A stretch of 64,000 bases of DNA from contig JASAND010015520.1 in assembly GCA_030248195.1 (NCBI GenBank), positions 1 to 64,000 of the forward strand. The letters run 5' to 3'. Positions 23,294 through 33,902 of the stretch are shown here, one piece after another; position 1 is the first letter of the stretch, and each line of letters opens with the position of its first letter. Both the position numbers and the translations under genes were made by a program. Origin of the DNA: Trissonchulus latispiculum. Taxonomy: Eukaryota > Nematoda > Enoplea > Enoplida > Ironidae. The notes under the pieces are model-generated. The model saw only the letters and a list, made by a program, of their open reading frames with translations, was not told where the DNA came from and made no database searches.

Positions 23294-23980
23294 TGTAGTG
23301 TTTTGAATATAGATTTGCTACAGTACTGTGATTTGATCTGCTATAGTGAAGTTATAGCGTTATAGCTATAGTTATAGCGACACTCTGCTACTTCAAAATC
23401 ACCCGCCGAAGCTCTGCAAGGTAGACAACTTCGAACAAGGCTATCGGCTATGAAAGAATCAAGAGCTACTATACCTTTTCAGGTAACTGGAAGTCGTTTC
23501 TCAGTTGGGGACAATGTATGGGTTCGTGACTATGGCATTTCGAATAAATGGGTGAAAGGGGTTATCGTGAGAAGTGTGGGCTCCCGCCTGTTTATGGTTA
23601 AGGTTGACAAAGGTATATGGAAGCGCCATCAAAACCAGCTGCGCAAACGAGGCACAGCTGCTGGTGGTGGGTCCGGTCTTGGGACAACATCGTCTGATGA
23701 CGACGTGTTGTGGGATGCTTTTTCCGGTGATTTGGGTTTGAATTTGGGAGTTGCTCCGAATGCCCCTGGCCGCCCAAATACTCCGCCGGAAGCGCCAGCT
23801 GCTCGCCCTGTGCGAGTGCGTAGACGGCCCTTGACTTTTGTACCTGGTTCTGACCGCGGGTTCTTCCGTCCGGAGTAAAGAACGAAGAAAACATTTTTAA
23901 AAGAAGGGAAAAGTTGTAGTGTTTTGAATATAGATTTGCTACAGTACTGTGATTTGATCTGCTATAGTGAAGTTATAGCG
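23294..23980 (+). pseudogene. Second gypsy remnant: integrase tail between LTR fragments
   Basis: A frame open from 23378 to 23875 carries SPAEALQGRQLRTRL, then VGDNVWVRDYG, WVKGVIV and WKRHQNQLRKRG. This is the C-terminal end of a Ty3/gypsy integrase of a family different from the one at 11-17 kb. After the stop comes a purine-rich tract (AAAAGAAGGGAAAAG) directly followed by TGTAGTGTTTTGAATATAG, the start of an LTR. The same first 66 bp of that LTR stand at 23294-23359, before the integrase piece. So only LTR start, integrase end and LTR start remain, the rest having been deleted. The frame begins where a copied LTR joins pol, so it has no start codon of its own. Confidence 0.8.
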
Positions 23981-24112
23981 TGTCCGTGATAACAGCTAGT
24001 TTCTAATAAGAGGAAACTTAACAAAAAGTTAGCTAAATTTTGCCAAAAATGGTCTTTTGAAAATGTTTTCTTAAATTTTGGCTTAAAATTAGAGATGCAC
24101 CGGGGCCGGGAC

Positions 24113-25623
24113 CAGTGGCGGATCCAGGATTTTGAAAAGGGGGGGCCCGCTGAAAAATTTTTCTGGGGGGGTAACCAAATTTTTGCTGGGGGATGGTGGT
24201 AAAAATTTGCTTTTTCCAGGAACAAAATATGTTTACAAGAAGATATTGTGTATGGAAAAGTTAGTTCACTTGCCAATTGGAAAACAACTGTATCCCGTGA
24301 GTGAAGCAAAGCATGGAGAATTGATATGCACACGAAGCACACGGGGGGTCTGGGGGGCGGAGCCCCCCACAAGTTGAAGGATTTTTTGAAATTGGAAAAA
24401 AATCCGTCATGCAAACTTTTGAAAAGATAAAATGGAGATGTACATGTGCATATATATATATATATATAGTAACTTACGAAGTGAAAAATTTGCACTAAAA
24501 TAGTATAAGTATATATACGACAAGGAATGGTGGCAATAAAGAGGACAAACTACAAGGGCAACAAAGACAATGTACGAAACGGGGGCTCTGGGGGGCTCCG
24601 CCCCCCAGAAGTTGAAGAATTTTTTGAAATCGTGGAAAATTCAGCAATTCAAATGTTTCAAAAGTTAGTTAAGATAAGATGAGTTATTGAGTTGTATAAT
24701 CGATCAGTGGAAAACCAAAACAGGAATTGGATGCTTTTCAGAATTTTTCACTTCCACGATTTATTCTAGAACACTTTCAGAAGCTGCCAATTATCAATCT
24801 TGCATTGCCCATTTATATATACGTATATATACGTTATGAAAGCAAAATAAAAATTGTATATATATATATATAATAGGGATGCACCGGGGCCTGGCCCCGG
24901 CACCGGGGCCAGGCCCCGGCCCCGGCCCCGGTGGTCAGGCCCCGGTACCGACCGGGGCCAAAAATTAGCAAAATTTTGTAAATTTTTTACATTTATTGAC
25001 AAAAATTTTGAATATTCTAAAGTCAAAAAGTGTTACAAATCGTTTGTTTTCTCGCTGATATGAATGAAAACAACGATAGTAACGTTTGTATATCAAAAAT
25101 TATTGCAAAATTTAAATTTTCAAGAAAATTTTTGAAAATTTTCGATTTGGATTTTGGACCCCCAATTTCTAGGCCCCGGCCCCGGTACCGGGGCCAAGGT
25201 GGCTCCGGCCCCGGCCCCGGCCGGGGCCACAATGAGGTCCCGCCCCCGGCCCCGGTAGTGGCGGCCCCGGTGCATCTCTAATATATAAATATAAGCCGGT
25301 ATATAGTCATGAAATAAACTGAAAGCGTTCGGTACAATTAATTATATACTTACAAAACAAGAAAGGAAACAAAATAGAAGACACTTTAAGAGACAGAAGT
25401 TCTGTCACAGAATTAAGTACGTAATAAAGCAGCACGGAAGTACAAGTGCGCCGCAGGCGAAAGTTTTTTAAAAATTTGTGGAATTTATTAAAATTATGCT
25501 TAATTTTCACTCGAAATATGCATTATAAACAGCTGACAAAATTTTCTGGGGGGGCCCTGAATGTCAAAGGAGGGGGCCCAAATCGCAAAGGGGGGCCCCG
25601 GGCCCCCCCTGGATCCGCCACTG
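24113..25623. mobile_element. hAT-like element inserted into the GC-rich MITE
   Basis: The inverted termini are CAGTGGCGGATCCAG and CTGGATCCGCCACTG. CAGTG-type ends are common in hAT elements. The 8-bp target duplication GCCGGGAC stands at 24105-24112 and 25624-25631 and is cut out of the outer MITE. It is 1,511 bp, of which 407 bp are a further inserted copy of the same GC-rich MITE family. Inside are repeated segments GGGGTCTGGGGGGC followed by GGAGCCCCCC and AAGTTGAAG (near 24345 and 24580). No transposase frame. Confidence 0.9.
24874..25280. mobile_element. GC-rich hAT-like MITE, inner copy
   Basis: It is 407 bp, starting TAGGGATGCACCGGGGCC and ending GGCCCCGGTGCATCTCTA. The 8-bp target duplication ATATATAA is at 24866-24873 and 25281-25288. 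It landed in a TA-rich site of the hAT element at 24113-25623. The two ends are made of GGCCCCGG-type words and the middle is AT-rich, with TCAAAAATTATTGCAAAA. Confidence 0.9.
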
Positions 25624-26147
25624 GCCGGGACCTCATCTTGACCACGGCAGGGGCCGGGACCTAGAAATTGGGGGTCCAAATAGAAAATTTTCAAACCTTT
25701 TCTTAAAAATTCAAATTATGCAATAATTTCTGGTATACTAACGTTACTATTGTTGTTTTCATTCAAATCGGTGAGATAACAACGGATTTGTAGTAGTTTT
25801 TGACTTTTGAAATTAAAAATTTTGGTCAAAAAATGACAAAAATTTACAAAATTTCGCTAATTTTTGGCCCCGGTCAGGACCGGGCCTGACCACGGGGGCC
25901 GGGGCCTGACACGCGGTGCATGCGGTGGCCAGGCCCCGGTGCATCCCTACTTAAAATAGCTTTAAAACCGTGTAAAAAATGCTTAAAAACTAAAAACAGG
26001 CCTTGTTTTGACGAAAAAAGCGTTAAACTACGTACAGATAATTTTACATTTTAAGGCCATTTTTTGGATTTCCCGAGGTCCGTATTTCCCCCAAAGGCCA
26101 AAACTACTTTTTCCAACCCCCTCCCCATTTTTTGCCAGACCCAAAGG

Positions 26148-26643
26148 CATAGGTGTAACGGAGATTTGGGGTGGGGGAGGCCCCCTCTGGAGACCCCCCA
26201 ACCCCCCCCAGGACCCCCAACCCTCCCCCAAAAAATTTTTCATTTTTTATGCCAAAAATCGCATTTTCAGCCGTTTATAATGATAAAGAACATCTAGCCA
26301 TAAAGTAATTTTAACATAAGACAGTGGTTTTAAACTCAAAAACTTGATTGCCAACATGTTTCCAAGTCCAAAATAAGGTCAATATCGAGTCATAAGATCC
26401 ATAATACAGTTAAAAACGTGCATTTCTCATAATAATAAACAGTTTAAGCCAAAAATTTGGGCATTTTTGAAAATTTTTTCCAAATTTACCCTAAAAATAC
26501 CCAAATTTTGGCCATTTTCGCGCCTTCGGGGCGACTACCCCGCCCCCCCCCCCCCCAGTTGTGGGGGGACGTCCCCCCCAAAAAGTTTGGGGGAGGGTTG
26601 AAAAGAGGCTTGGGGGGGGCTACCCTCCCACCTTACACCTATG
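26148..26643. mobile_element. hAT-like MITE, CATAGGTGT family, copy 5
   Basis: It is 496 bp, beginning CATAGGTGTAAC and ending TTACACCTATG. The flanking octamers CCCAAAGG (26140-26147) and CCCACAGG (26644-26651) match at 7 of 8 positions. G/C tracts lie near both ends. No transposase frame. Confidence 0.8.
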
Positions 26644-26694
26644 CCCACAGGGAGAACTTATCCTCGATAAATTGTTGTAAAATATATACGTATA

Positions 26695-27100
26695 TAAATG
26701 GTAAAAATGCCGCAAATCTGTAGTAAATCGCGATCGAGTGTTTATGGCATTTTTACCATAATTTTCCCTGCGCAAGGTACCATGCATTTACCACAAAGGT
26801 TCCAGGAGTTTATCATAAATTTGCGAAATTTACCACGACTCTACCATATAAAATCCCGTTTTTACAACAGTTTAACGATGACACTTACTATGATTACTCT
26901 TCGTTTTTACTGTTTGTTTATAGCATTTTTACCACGGTTTTACTATGACAACACTCATCGGAAAACGTAGTAAAAACGTTCTAAACGAGGTAAGCATGGG
27001 ATAGTAAACATTCTGCCACTAATTTACCACGCTTTTACTTTTGTTTTCGGACGTGGTAAAACACGGTTTTACCACGTTTATACTACAATTTTACATCAAA
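26695..27100. repeat. Cluster of the word TTTACCA, MITE-like
   Basis: Over about 400 bp the word TTTACCA and its complement TGGTAAA recur more than ten times in both orientations at irregular spacing. The edges are GGTAAAAATGCC near 26699 and a GGTTTTGATG-type complement near 27095-27103. No clear target duplication could be read. The even spread of one word in both orientations is the same design as in the elements at 32644, 36961, 56934 and 57888. Confidence 0.55.
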
Positions 27101-27102
27101 AC

Positions 27103-27417
27103 CAGGGGTACACTTAGGGGGGGGGGCGGCCGCCCCCCCCCGTCGGGATTCGAAGGTAGGAAAAATTAAGGAGAGAAAGAGGAAAAAGGAAAAAAACCAA
27201 AAAATTTCGCGCCGTCTGCGCGAATTTTCCAGTTTTTAACGGCATATTTATTGCATTTAGCATTTATGAAGAAAAAGCTTGGAATGCATCCGACTTTTCG
27301 GAGAAAATTACCATTTTTGCCTAAAAATGACAAGAATTTAAAAAAATTTTCTCAGTTCTTCAGTATGAAAAGAATTAAAGATTCGAAGACCGATTTTATT
27401 GCAAAAACAAAAAATTG

Positions 27418-27492
<75 letters not shown>

Positions 27493-27750
27493 TCCCCCCC
27501 AGACCCCCCGGTAGATGAACGACTATTTCGAAATCTTGTGCACCTGGCGAATGCAAAAACTTTTTGAGACTCAACTACCCTCTTCTAAATCCCGGGTGCG
27601 CCCTTGGTCGGCGCAAAATTTATTCGATTTTTGTTTAATTTACGCTTATTTTTGAATTTTAAACCTGGTTTTGAAACATTTTGCCCCCAGACCCCCCAAA
27701 TTTTTATGAGGTCCGCCCCCCCCCCTGAAAAAATTTCCTATGTGCGCCGC
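27103..27750. repeat. G/C-tract element with a 69-base poly-C run
   Basis: The left edge CAGGGGTACACTTAGGGGG and the right edge CCTATGTGCGCCGCCGG resemble the CAGTGGCGCACATAGG family at 42428. The segment 27422-27490 is 69 consecutive C, preceded by GGGGG. Such a run is often unstable in cloning and sequencing, so its true length is uncertain. Confidence 0.5.
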
Positions 27751-27909
27751 CGGTAGCCAGGTCACTCAGTCTGACAGCCCAACCATTCTGGTCAAAACAA
27801 TTTTGACTGCTTTAGTTACATTTTTTAGTTTAGCTTCTGACCTAATTATTATCACGCATAAGAAGACTTAACTTTTGATTTCCGTATTATACAGATTTCA
27901 AGATGGTAA

Positions 27910-27910
<1 letters not shown>

Positions 27911-27950
<40 letters not shown>
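27911..27950. repeat. (TA)n microsatellite at the head of element A
   Basis: About 40 bp of TA directly precede the hairpin of the satellite-bearing element that begins at 27951. Confidence 0.85.
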
Positions 27951-27953
<3 letters not shown>

Positions 27954-28660
27954 GGGGTCGCGGAAGCGACCCCTATAATATGTGTGAAAAGTGGCTGGAG
28001 ACAGTGTAAAATAAGCTGCGCAGAAGCTGCGCAAAATCCTGCGCAGATCCTGCGCAGATTTCATGCGCAAATTGTAGAGCACATCGAGTTTAGTATGTCT
28101 GTGAAGTTTCAGGCCCGTATCACTTACCGTTAAAAAGTTGCGCCCCGGACCGGTTATGGCGGCGATGTTTTTTTTTCCGGTTTCTCCTATTTGATGGTTG
28201 TATTGTACATAATGTTCGCCGCTTTCACGTGATCTGCAGCGGTGGGCCAACCTAAAGGGCTATGGGGTCTAGTAGTACCCTCTAAAGAATTTAAGAATCA
28301 CAACTTTTTTTGCGCCGCAGCTGCGCCACAGCGCCGCAGTGGCGCCGCAAAGTCGGCTCATAGCGAAAAGTGACCATTTTTGTGGTCGTCGCTCAGGTCG
28401 AACTTTACGAGCTGGAGCTGATTTCTTTTTATATTCAGAAATTGCATATATTGAACTAACTAACGGTCCAGGTTGCGTTTATCTATCACTTCCCTAGCGA
28501 CCACAGTGGCCCGTCAAAGATGACGAAAATTCGAAAAATGAAAAATCGAAATTTCTCGCTATCTATTTAACTTTGAACGCTCAAATCTTCCATACAATGG
28601 TTTTCTGGCACGGAGAATCGATTCCCGCAGTCAGTTTTACCGTCAGACCCACCCATCTTG

Positions 28661-29020
28661 CTGGGCTGGTTCCACTTTGCCGTCGGGAGGGTCAAGTCGG
28701 AAACTGCTTCCTGGAGGTCCATAGTAGGCTTTACCTGGCCTCTCAAAACTTTGTCTATAGGGGTTTTCTGGTGCGCCCAGCTCATTTCCGGTGTCCTTTT
28801 TGCCGTAGGACTCATCCATCTTGCTGTGCTGGTTCCACTTTGCCGTCTGGAGGGTCATGTCGGAAACCGCTTCCTGGAGGTCCATAGTAGGCTCTACCTG
28901 GCCTCTCAAAACTTTGTCTATAGGGGTTTTCTGGTGTGCCCAGCTCATTCCCGGTATCCGTTTTGCCGTCCGACGTACCTATTTTGCTGGGCTGGTTCCA
29001 CTTTGCCGTTTGAAGGGTCA
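28661..29020 (+). repeat. Tandem units of 163 bp in copy A
   Basis: The phase marker CTGGGCTGGTTCCACTTTGC recurs at exactly 163-bp intervals (28661, 28824, 28987; the middle one reads CTGTGCTGG). Each unit also has CTTCCTGGAGGTCCA and CTCAAAACTTTGTCTATAGG. Long frames on both strands are by-products. Confidence 0.85.
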
Positions 29021-29700
29021 GTCGGGTGGTCGAAAATAAAATTTTTCAAAAGTGGTCAAATTTGGTACCAAATGAAAGCCCTAAGCGAGCTGAGCAACTT
29101 TTGTCATAGAACTGCATGCTCAAAGTGGCTGTAGAGTGCTGTGGTGGGGTGGGGTGGGGACTTAGGCGATTTTCGGTCAAAAATGAAAGTTTTCAAAAGT
29201 GGTCAAATTTGGTACCAAATGAAAGCCCTAAGCGAGCTGAGCAACTTTTGTCATAGAACTGCATGCTCAAAGTGGCTGTAGAGTGCTGTGGTGGGGGTGG
29301 GGTGGGGACTTTGGCGATTTTCGGTCAAAAATGAAAGTTTTCAAAAGTGGTCAAATTTGGTACCAAATGAAAGCCCTAAGCGAGCTGAGCAACCTTAGTC
29401 ATAGAACTGCATGCTCAAAGTGGCTGTAGAGTGCTGTGGTGGGGTGGGGTGGGGACTTAGGCGATTTTCGGTCAAAAATGAAAGTTTTCAAAAGTGGTCA
29501 AATTTGGTACCAAATGAAAGCCCTAAGCGAGCTGAGCAACTTTTGTCATAGAACTGCATGCTCAAAGTGGCTGTAGAGTGCTGTGGTGGGGTGGGGTGGG
29601 GACTTAGGCGATTTTCGGTCAAAAATGAAAGTTTTCAAAAGTGGTCAAATTTGGTACCAAATGAAAGCCCTAAGCTAGCTGAGCAACTTTTGACATGGAA
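29020..29700 (+). repeat. Tandem units of 147-148 bp in copy A
   Basis: Five units are present. Each has AAAGTGGTCAAATTTGG, then CAAATGAAAGCCCTAAGC, GAGCTGAGCAACTT, a stretch ending GTAGAGTGCTGTGG, a G-rich part, and CGATTTTCGGTC. Spacings between phase markers are 147, 148, 147 and 147. Confidence 0.9.
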
Positions 29701-30039
29701 CCATCCACCAATATTTGCTGTGCCAAATAACGTCACGTGACCATGAAACTTTTGTCTTTACTTCTTCAACCGGAATTTAAAGGATATATACGTATACCTA
29801 TTTATATTGATTATATATTTAAAGGATATATATACGTATACGATACAGCCAACACACACATATTATCCTCTTTTGTGCGGAGCATTTTTGTTACTTGTAT
29901 ATATATATATATATATATATGGTTTTCATTGTACATACTATATATTTGTTTTCGCTGAGGTTTGCTGAAGGAATCTCATTCCGCCGCACTTTTTGGCTCA
30001 GAGTCAGGTGTTTTTGTCTAAGTCCAAAGTATGTGTATC

Positions 30040-30240
30040 ATAGAGGTCGCAGTAGAGTCCCTTATGAGAGAAACGTTCCTGGAGATAAGACCCTGAAAAG
30101 TCCCTAAAATAAGCTGCGCCAAATCTTGCCCAGATCTCGGACAGATTTCGATTACGTCATAGATTTTGGTATGTGTGCAAAATTTCATACGTACGCATTG
30201 CAATTTTGGCTGGTATTATATATATTATATACGCAGAATA
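30040..30240 (+). repeat. Degenerate copy of the element head
   Basis: CATAGAGGTCGCAGTAGAG, then AAATAAGCTGCGCCAAATC and CAGATTTCGATTACG, align in order with the first 200 bp of copies A and B. The hairpin is broken, so it is an old fragment. Confidence 0.55.
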
Positions 30241-30327
30241 AACGCAATCTGAATGAGCGTCAGTATGTATGGGCCATAGAGAAACATAGCTGTTAGTAAA
30301 AACATGATAGTTGTTTCCTGATTTATC

Positions 30328-32477
30328 ATAGGGGTCGCGGCAGCGACCCCTATAATATGTGTGAAAAGTGGCTGGAGACAGTGTAAAATAAGCTGCGCAG
30401 AAGCTGCGCAAAATCCTGCGCAGATCCTGCGCAGATTTCATGCGCAAATTGTAGAGCACATCGAGTTTAGTATGTGTGTGAAGTTTCAGCCCCGTATCAC
30501 TTACCGTTAAAAAGTTGCGCCCCGGACCGGTTATGGCGGCGATGTTTTTTTTCCGGTTTCTCCTATTTGATGGTTGTATTGTACATAATGTTCGCCGCTT
30601 TCACGTGATCTGCAGCGGTGGGCCAACCTAAAGGGCTATAGGGTCTAGTAGTACCCTCTAAAGAATTTAAGAATCACAACTTTTTTGATCCGCAGCTGCG
30701 CCACAGCTCAGCAGTGGCGCTGCAGTCGGCTCATAGCGAAAAGTGACCATTTTTGTGGTCGTCGCTCAGATCGAACGTTACGAGCTGGAGCTGATTTCTT
30801 TTTATATTCAGAAATTACATATATTGAACTAACTAACGGTCCAGGTTGCGTTTCTCTATCTCTTCCCTAGCGACCACAGTGGCCCGTCAAAAATGGCGAA
30901 AATTCGAAAAATGAAAAATCGAAATTTCTCGCTATATATTCAACTTTGAAAGCTCAAATCTTCCATACAATGGTTTTCTGGCACGGAGAATCGATTCCCG
31001 CAGTCAGTTTTACCGTCAGACCCACCCATCTTGCTGGGCTGGTTCCACTTTGCCGTCTGGAGGGTCCGGTCGGTGCCGACTTCCGGGAACACCATATAGG
31101 ACTGTACATAGCCTCTCAAAACATTGTCTATAGGGGTTTTCTGGTGCGCCCAGCTCATTCCCGGTGTAGTTTTTGCCGTCCGACGTACCTATTTTGCTGG
31201 GCTGGTTCCACTTTGTCGTCGGGAGGGTCAAATCGAAAACCGCTTCCTGGAGGTCAATAGTAGGCTTTACCTGGACTCTCAAAACTTTGTCTATAGGGGT
31301 TTTCAGGTGTGCCCAGCTCATTCCCGGTATCCATTTTGCCGTCCGACGTGCATATATTGCTGGGCTGGTTCTACTTTGCCGTTTGACGGGTCAGTCGGGT
31401 GGGAGGGTCAAATGGTCGAAAATAAAGTTCTTCAAAAGTGGTCAAATTTGGTATAAAATGAAAGCCCTAAGCGAGCTGAGCAACTTTTGTCATAGAACTG
31501 CATGTTCAAAGTGGCTGTAGAGTGCTGTGGTGGGGTGGGGTGGGGACTTAGGTGATTTTGGGTCAAACATAAAATTTTTCAGAAGTAGTCAATTTTGGTA
31601 TCAAATGAAAGCCCTAAGTGAGCTGAGCAACTTTTGTCATAGAACTGCATACCCAAAGTGGCTGTAGAGTGCTGTGCTGTGGTGGGGTGGGGACTTAGGC
31701 GATTTTGGGTCAAAAATGAAATTTTTCAAAAGTGGTCAAATTTGGTACCAAATGAAAGCCCTAAGCGAGCTGAGCAACTTTTGTCATAGAACTGCATATT
31801 CAAAGTGGCTGTAGAGTGCTGTGGTTTGGGTGGGGTGGGGACTTAGGTGATTTTGGGTCTAAAATAAAATTTTTCAAAAGCGGTCAAATTTAGTATCAAA
31901 TGAAAGCCCTAAATGAGCTGAGCAACTTTTGCTGTGTCGGATTTATGCCTTTCTCAACCGGAATTTAAAGGATAGACATTGGCCCAACACACATATGGGG
32001 TCAAATGGTCGAAAATAAAGTTCTTCAAAAGTGGTCAAATTTGGTATAAAATGAAAGCCCTAAGCGAGCTGAGCAACTTTTGTCATAGAACTGCATGTTC
32101 AAAGTGGCTGTAGAGTGCTGTGGTGGGGTGGGGTGGGGACTTAGGTGATTTTGGGTCAAAAATGAAATTTTTCAAAAGTGGTCAAATTTGGTACCAAATG
32201 AAAGCCCTAAGCGAGCTGAGCAACTTTTGTCATAGAACTGCATATTCAAAGTGGCTGTAGAGTGCTGTGGTTTGGGTGGGGTGGGGACTTAGGTGATTTT
32301 GGGTCTAAAATAAAATTTTTCAAAAGCGGTCAAATTTAGTATCAAATGAAAGCCCTAAATGAGCTGAGCAACTTTTGCTGTGTCGGATTTATGCCTTTCT
32401 CAACCGGAATTTAAAGGATAGACGTTGGCCCAACACACATATTATCCCCTTTTGTGCGGAGCATTTTTGTTACTTGT
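30328..32477 (+). mobile_element. Hairpin-headed, satellite-carrying element, copy B
   Basis: The hairpin ATAGGGGTCGC plus complement is at 30328-30353, with loop GGCA (copy A has GGAA). The first 600 bp match copy A closely. Units of 163 bp are phased at 31034, 31197 and 31360, and units of 147-148 bp at 31447, 31594, 31741 and 31889. The tail CAACCGGAATTTAAAGGATA...GCGGAGCATTTTTGTTACTTGT ends at 32477. The tail start occurs twice (about 31935 and 32385) because about 450 bp of array plus tail were duplicated inside this copy. Confidence 0.78.
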
Positions 32478-32643
32478 AATAATAGTTGCTGACTCATTAT
32501 TAAATGTTTCAAACTTTGTCCTTGGCATTTTAATGTTGACCTTTGCCTTTGCAGCGTCTTCATTTTTATGAAACTGCACGGGGCATTTTTCCTACTTGCA
32601 TCTATATCACACATGTCACATACGTAGGTATATAATTATATAC

Positions 32644-33697
32644 TAGTGATGTGCGCTGAAGCATTTGCCCGCTCCGGAGCTCCGGCCGGAGCGGGCTGTC
32701 GGAGCACCGGAGCTCCGGAGCTCCGCGGAGCTCCGACGTCTGTGGAGGTTAAAAATGAAAAAATTTTATTTTAAGCTAAGAAAGTTATTTTTGCAATGAA
32801 AAGCAAGTCTACTAACTGTTTACTACTATCGCTTTACATTTTTATGTTCAGTATCTGATGCCTTTGCTATGCACATTTGTTCTATTTGCTAACCTGTCTT
32901 TTTGATCTGAAATGAGTTCAGACTTTCACAAATTTTCACAGAATGTATGGCAGTTTGATTTATGGTTCTATTGCGTTTGTATAAAAGCATGTGTTAGTTT
33001 GCACTGCCTTTAGTTCTAATGTTTCACTATTTCAAGATTTGCTAGCTAAGTTTAAGTTTTGTGTATAAGATTTAGACTCTATAAAATTCGTTACGAGAAT
33101 TTCGTCAAAACTAAATTTTTCAAATCCAAAATGAATTATTGCAATTTCAGCAATGTGGACCAGATTTGCTTTTATCCACTGCTTAACTTTCAATAAAGTA
33201 TGTATATATAACCATAAAATATGAATTTGAACGAGAAATTCTATCTCAAAAAATATTAGAAAAGATGCGAGAGAAGAAAGTAAAAAAAATATTATTAGGC
33301 CTTGAAGGTTGCGCCAGAAGAATAGATTTTATTGGAAGAAGGAAAAAACTTTTATGGAAACAATTCTTAGGTCATAGTTTAGAATTATATATATATTTCA
33401 ATTTTATCATCTGAACAAGTTGGAAAACGAATCATACAGCATTCCGAAATAGAAAAATAAAAAATAATACGGACCCTAATTAATTACAGTTCTTAGGCAC
33501 TGTCCGTGAGACTACAGCAAGAAATCGTTAAAAGTATTCAAATATTGCTTCATTACCCAACTTATGAACAACAGATAGGCTTCAAAGCTTGAAAATGGTT
33601 GCTCCGGAGCTCCGGAGCAGAAGCCCGCTCCGGAGCACCGAAAATCGGAGCTTCGCTCCGGAGCTCCGTCGGAGCGGAGCTCCGGCGCACATCACTA
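32644..33697. mobile_element. hAT-like element built on the word GGAGCTCC, upstream of SNRPB exon 2
   Basis: The inverted termini are TAGTGATGTGCGC and GCGCACATCACTA. The 8-bp target duplication TTATATAC stands at 32636-32643 and 33698-33705. The element is 1,054 bp. Each end has 80-100 bp in which GGAGCTCC and CCGGAGC are reiterated; the middle is AT-rich and non-coding. Short reiterated subterminal words are binding sites for hAT transposases in studied cases, and I infer the same here. The right end lies only 58 bp before exon 2 of SNRPB. Confidence 0.88.
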
Positions 33698-33755
33698 TTA
33701 TATACACAACTGTAATATAGGTACCTTTTAATACAAATGAATAATGTAATTTCAG

Positions 33756-33902
33756 ACGATTAGCAAGAATAATAAAATGATGCAGCACATCAACTTCAGA
33801 ATGAGGGTGATTCTTCAAGATTCTAGAACATTCGTTGGATATTTCAAAGCTTTTGATAAGCACATGAATTTGATCTTAACAGACTGCGAAGAATTCAGAC
33901 GG
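33756..33902 (+). CDS. SNRPB: SNRPB (Sm protein B/B') exon 2: Sm1 motif
   Basis: This 147-bp exon has acceptor TTTCAG and donor GTATGT and encodes 49 residues beginning [18 protein letters not shown] and including [12 protein letters not shown] and DCEEFRR. It aligns with residues 2-50 of animal SmB, the first part of the Sm fold that builds the heptameric ring on U1, U2, U4 and U5 snRNA. Because the family has one Met before this point, the start codon should be in a short upstream exon, which I could not locate. The frame is phase 0 at both ends. The acceptor is only 58 bp from the inserted hAT-like element. Confidence 0.95.

Larger units (their letters stand above)
24090..25949. mobile_element. 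GC-rich hAT-like MITE, outer copy split by another element
   Basis: The termini are TAGAGATGCACCGGGGCC at the left and GGCCCCGGTGCATCCCTA at the right, with the perfect 8-bp target duplication CTTAAAAT at 24082-24089 and 25950-25957. Without the insertion at 24113-25623 the element is about 350 bp: a GC-rich left end (word GGCCCCGG and relatives), an AT-rich middle, and a GC-rich right end. Other copies are at 24874, 34211 and 38479. It has no coding capacity. Confidence 0.9.
27951..29898 (+). mobile_element. Hairpin-headed, satellite-carrying element, copy A
   Basis: The copy opens with a perfect 11-bp stem (ATAGGGGTCGC) around a 4-base loop at 27951-27976. Next come words of the type CTGCGCA (about 28008-28070) and GCGCCGCAG (28310-28345), then three tandem units of 163 bp (GGTTCCACTTTGCC phased at 28661, 28824 and 28987), then five units of 147-148 bp (TTTGGTACCAAATG at 29061, 29208, 29356, 29503 and 29650), and a tail ending GCGGAGCATTTTTGTTACTTGT. 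It has no coding frame of its own. Copy B has the same order of parts. The architecture (hairpin, inner tandem repeats, no protein) recalls Helentron-associated non-autonomous elements, but the ends do not fit the classic TC...CTRR rule, so the class is open. Confidence 0.78.

Noticed and set aside
27251..27574. Frames with poly-Pro or poly-Gly
   Set aside because: They are translations of the 69-base C run and its complement.
28567..31520. Overlapping open frames of about 100-158 codons on both strands with Trp- and Cys-rich peptides
   Set aside because: They coincide with the 163-bp tandem units and occur on both strands of the same DNA; there are no splice sites or known domains.
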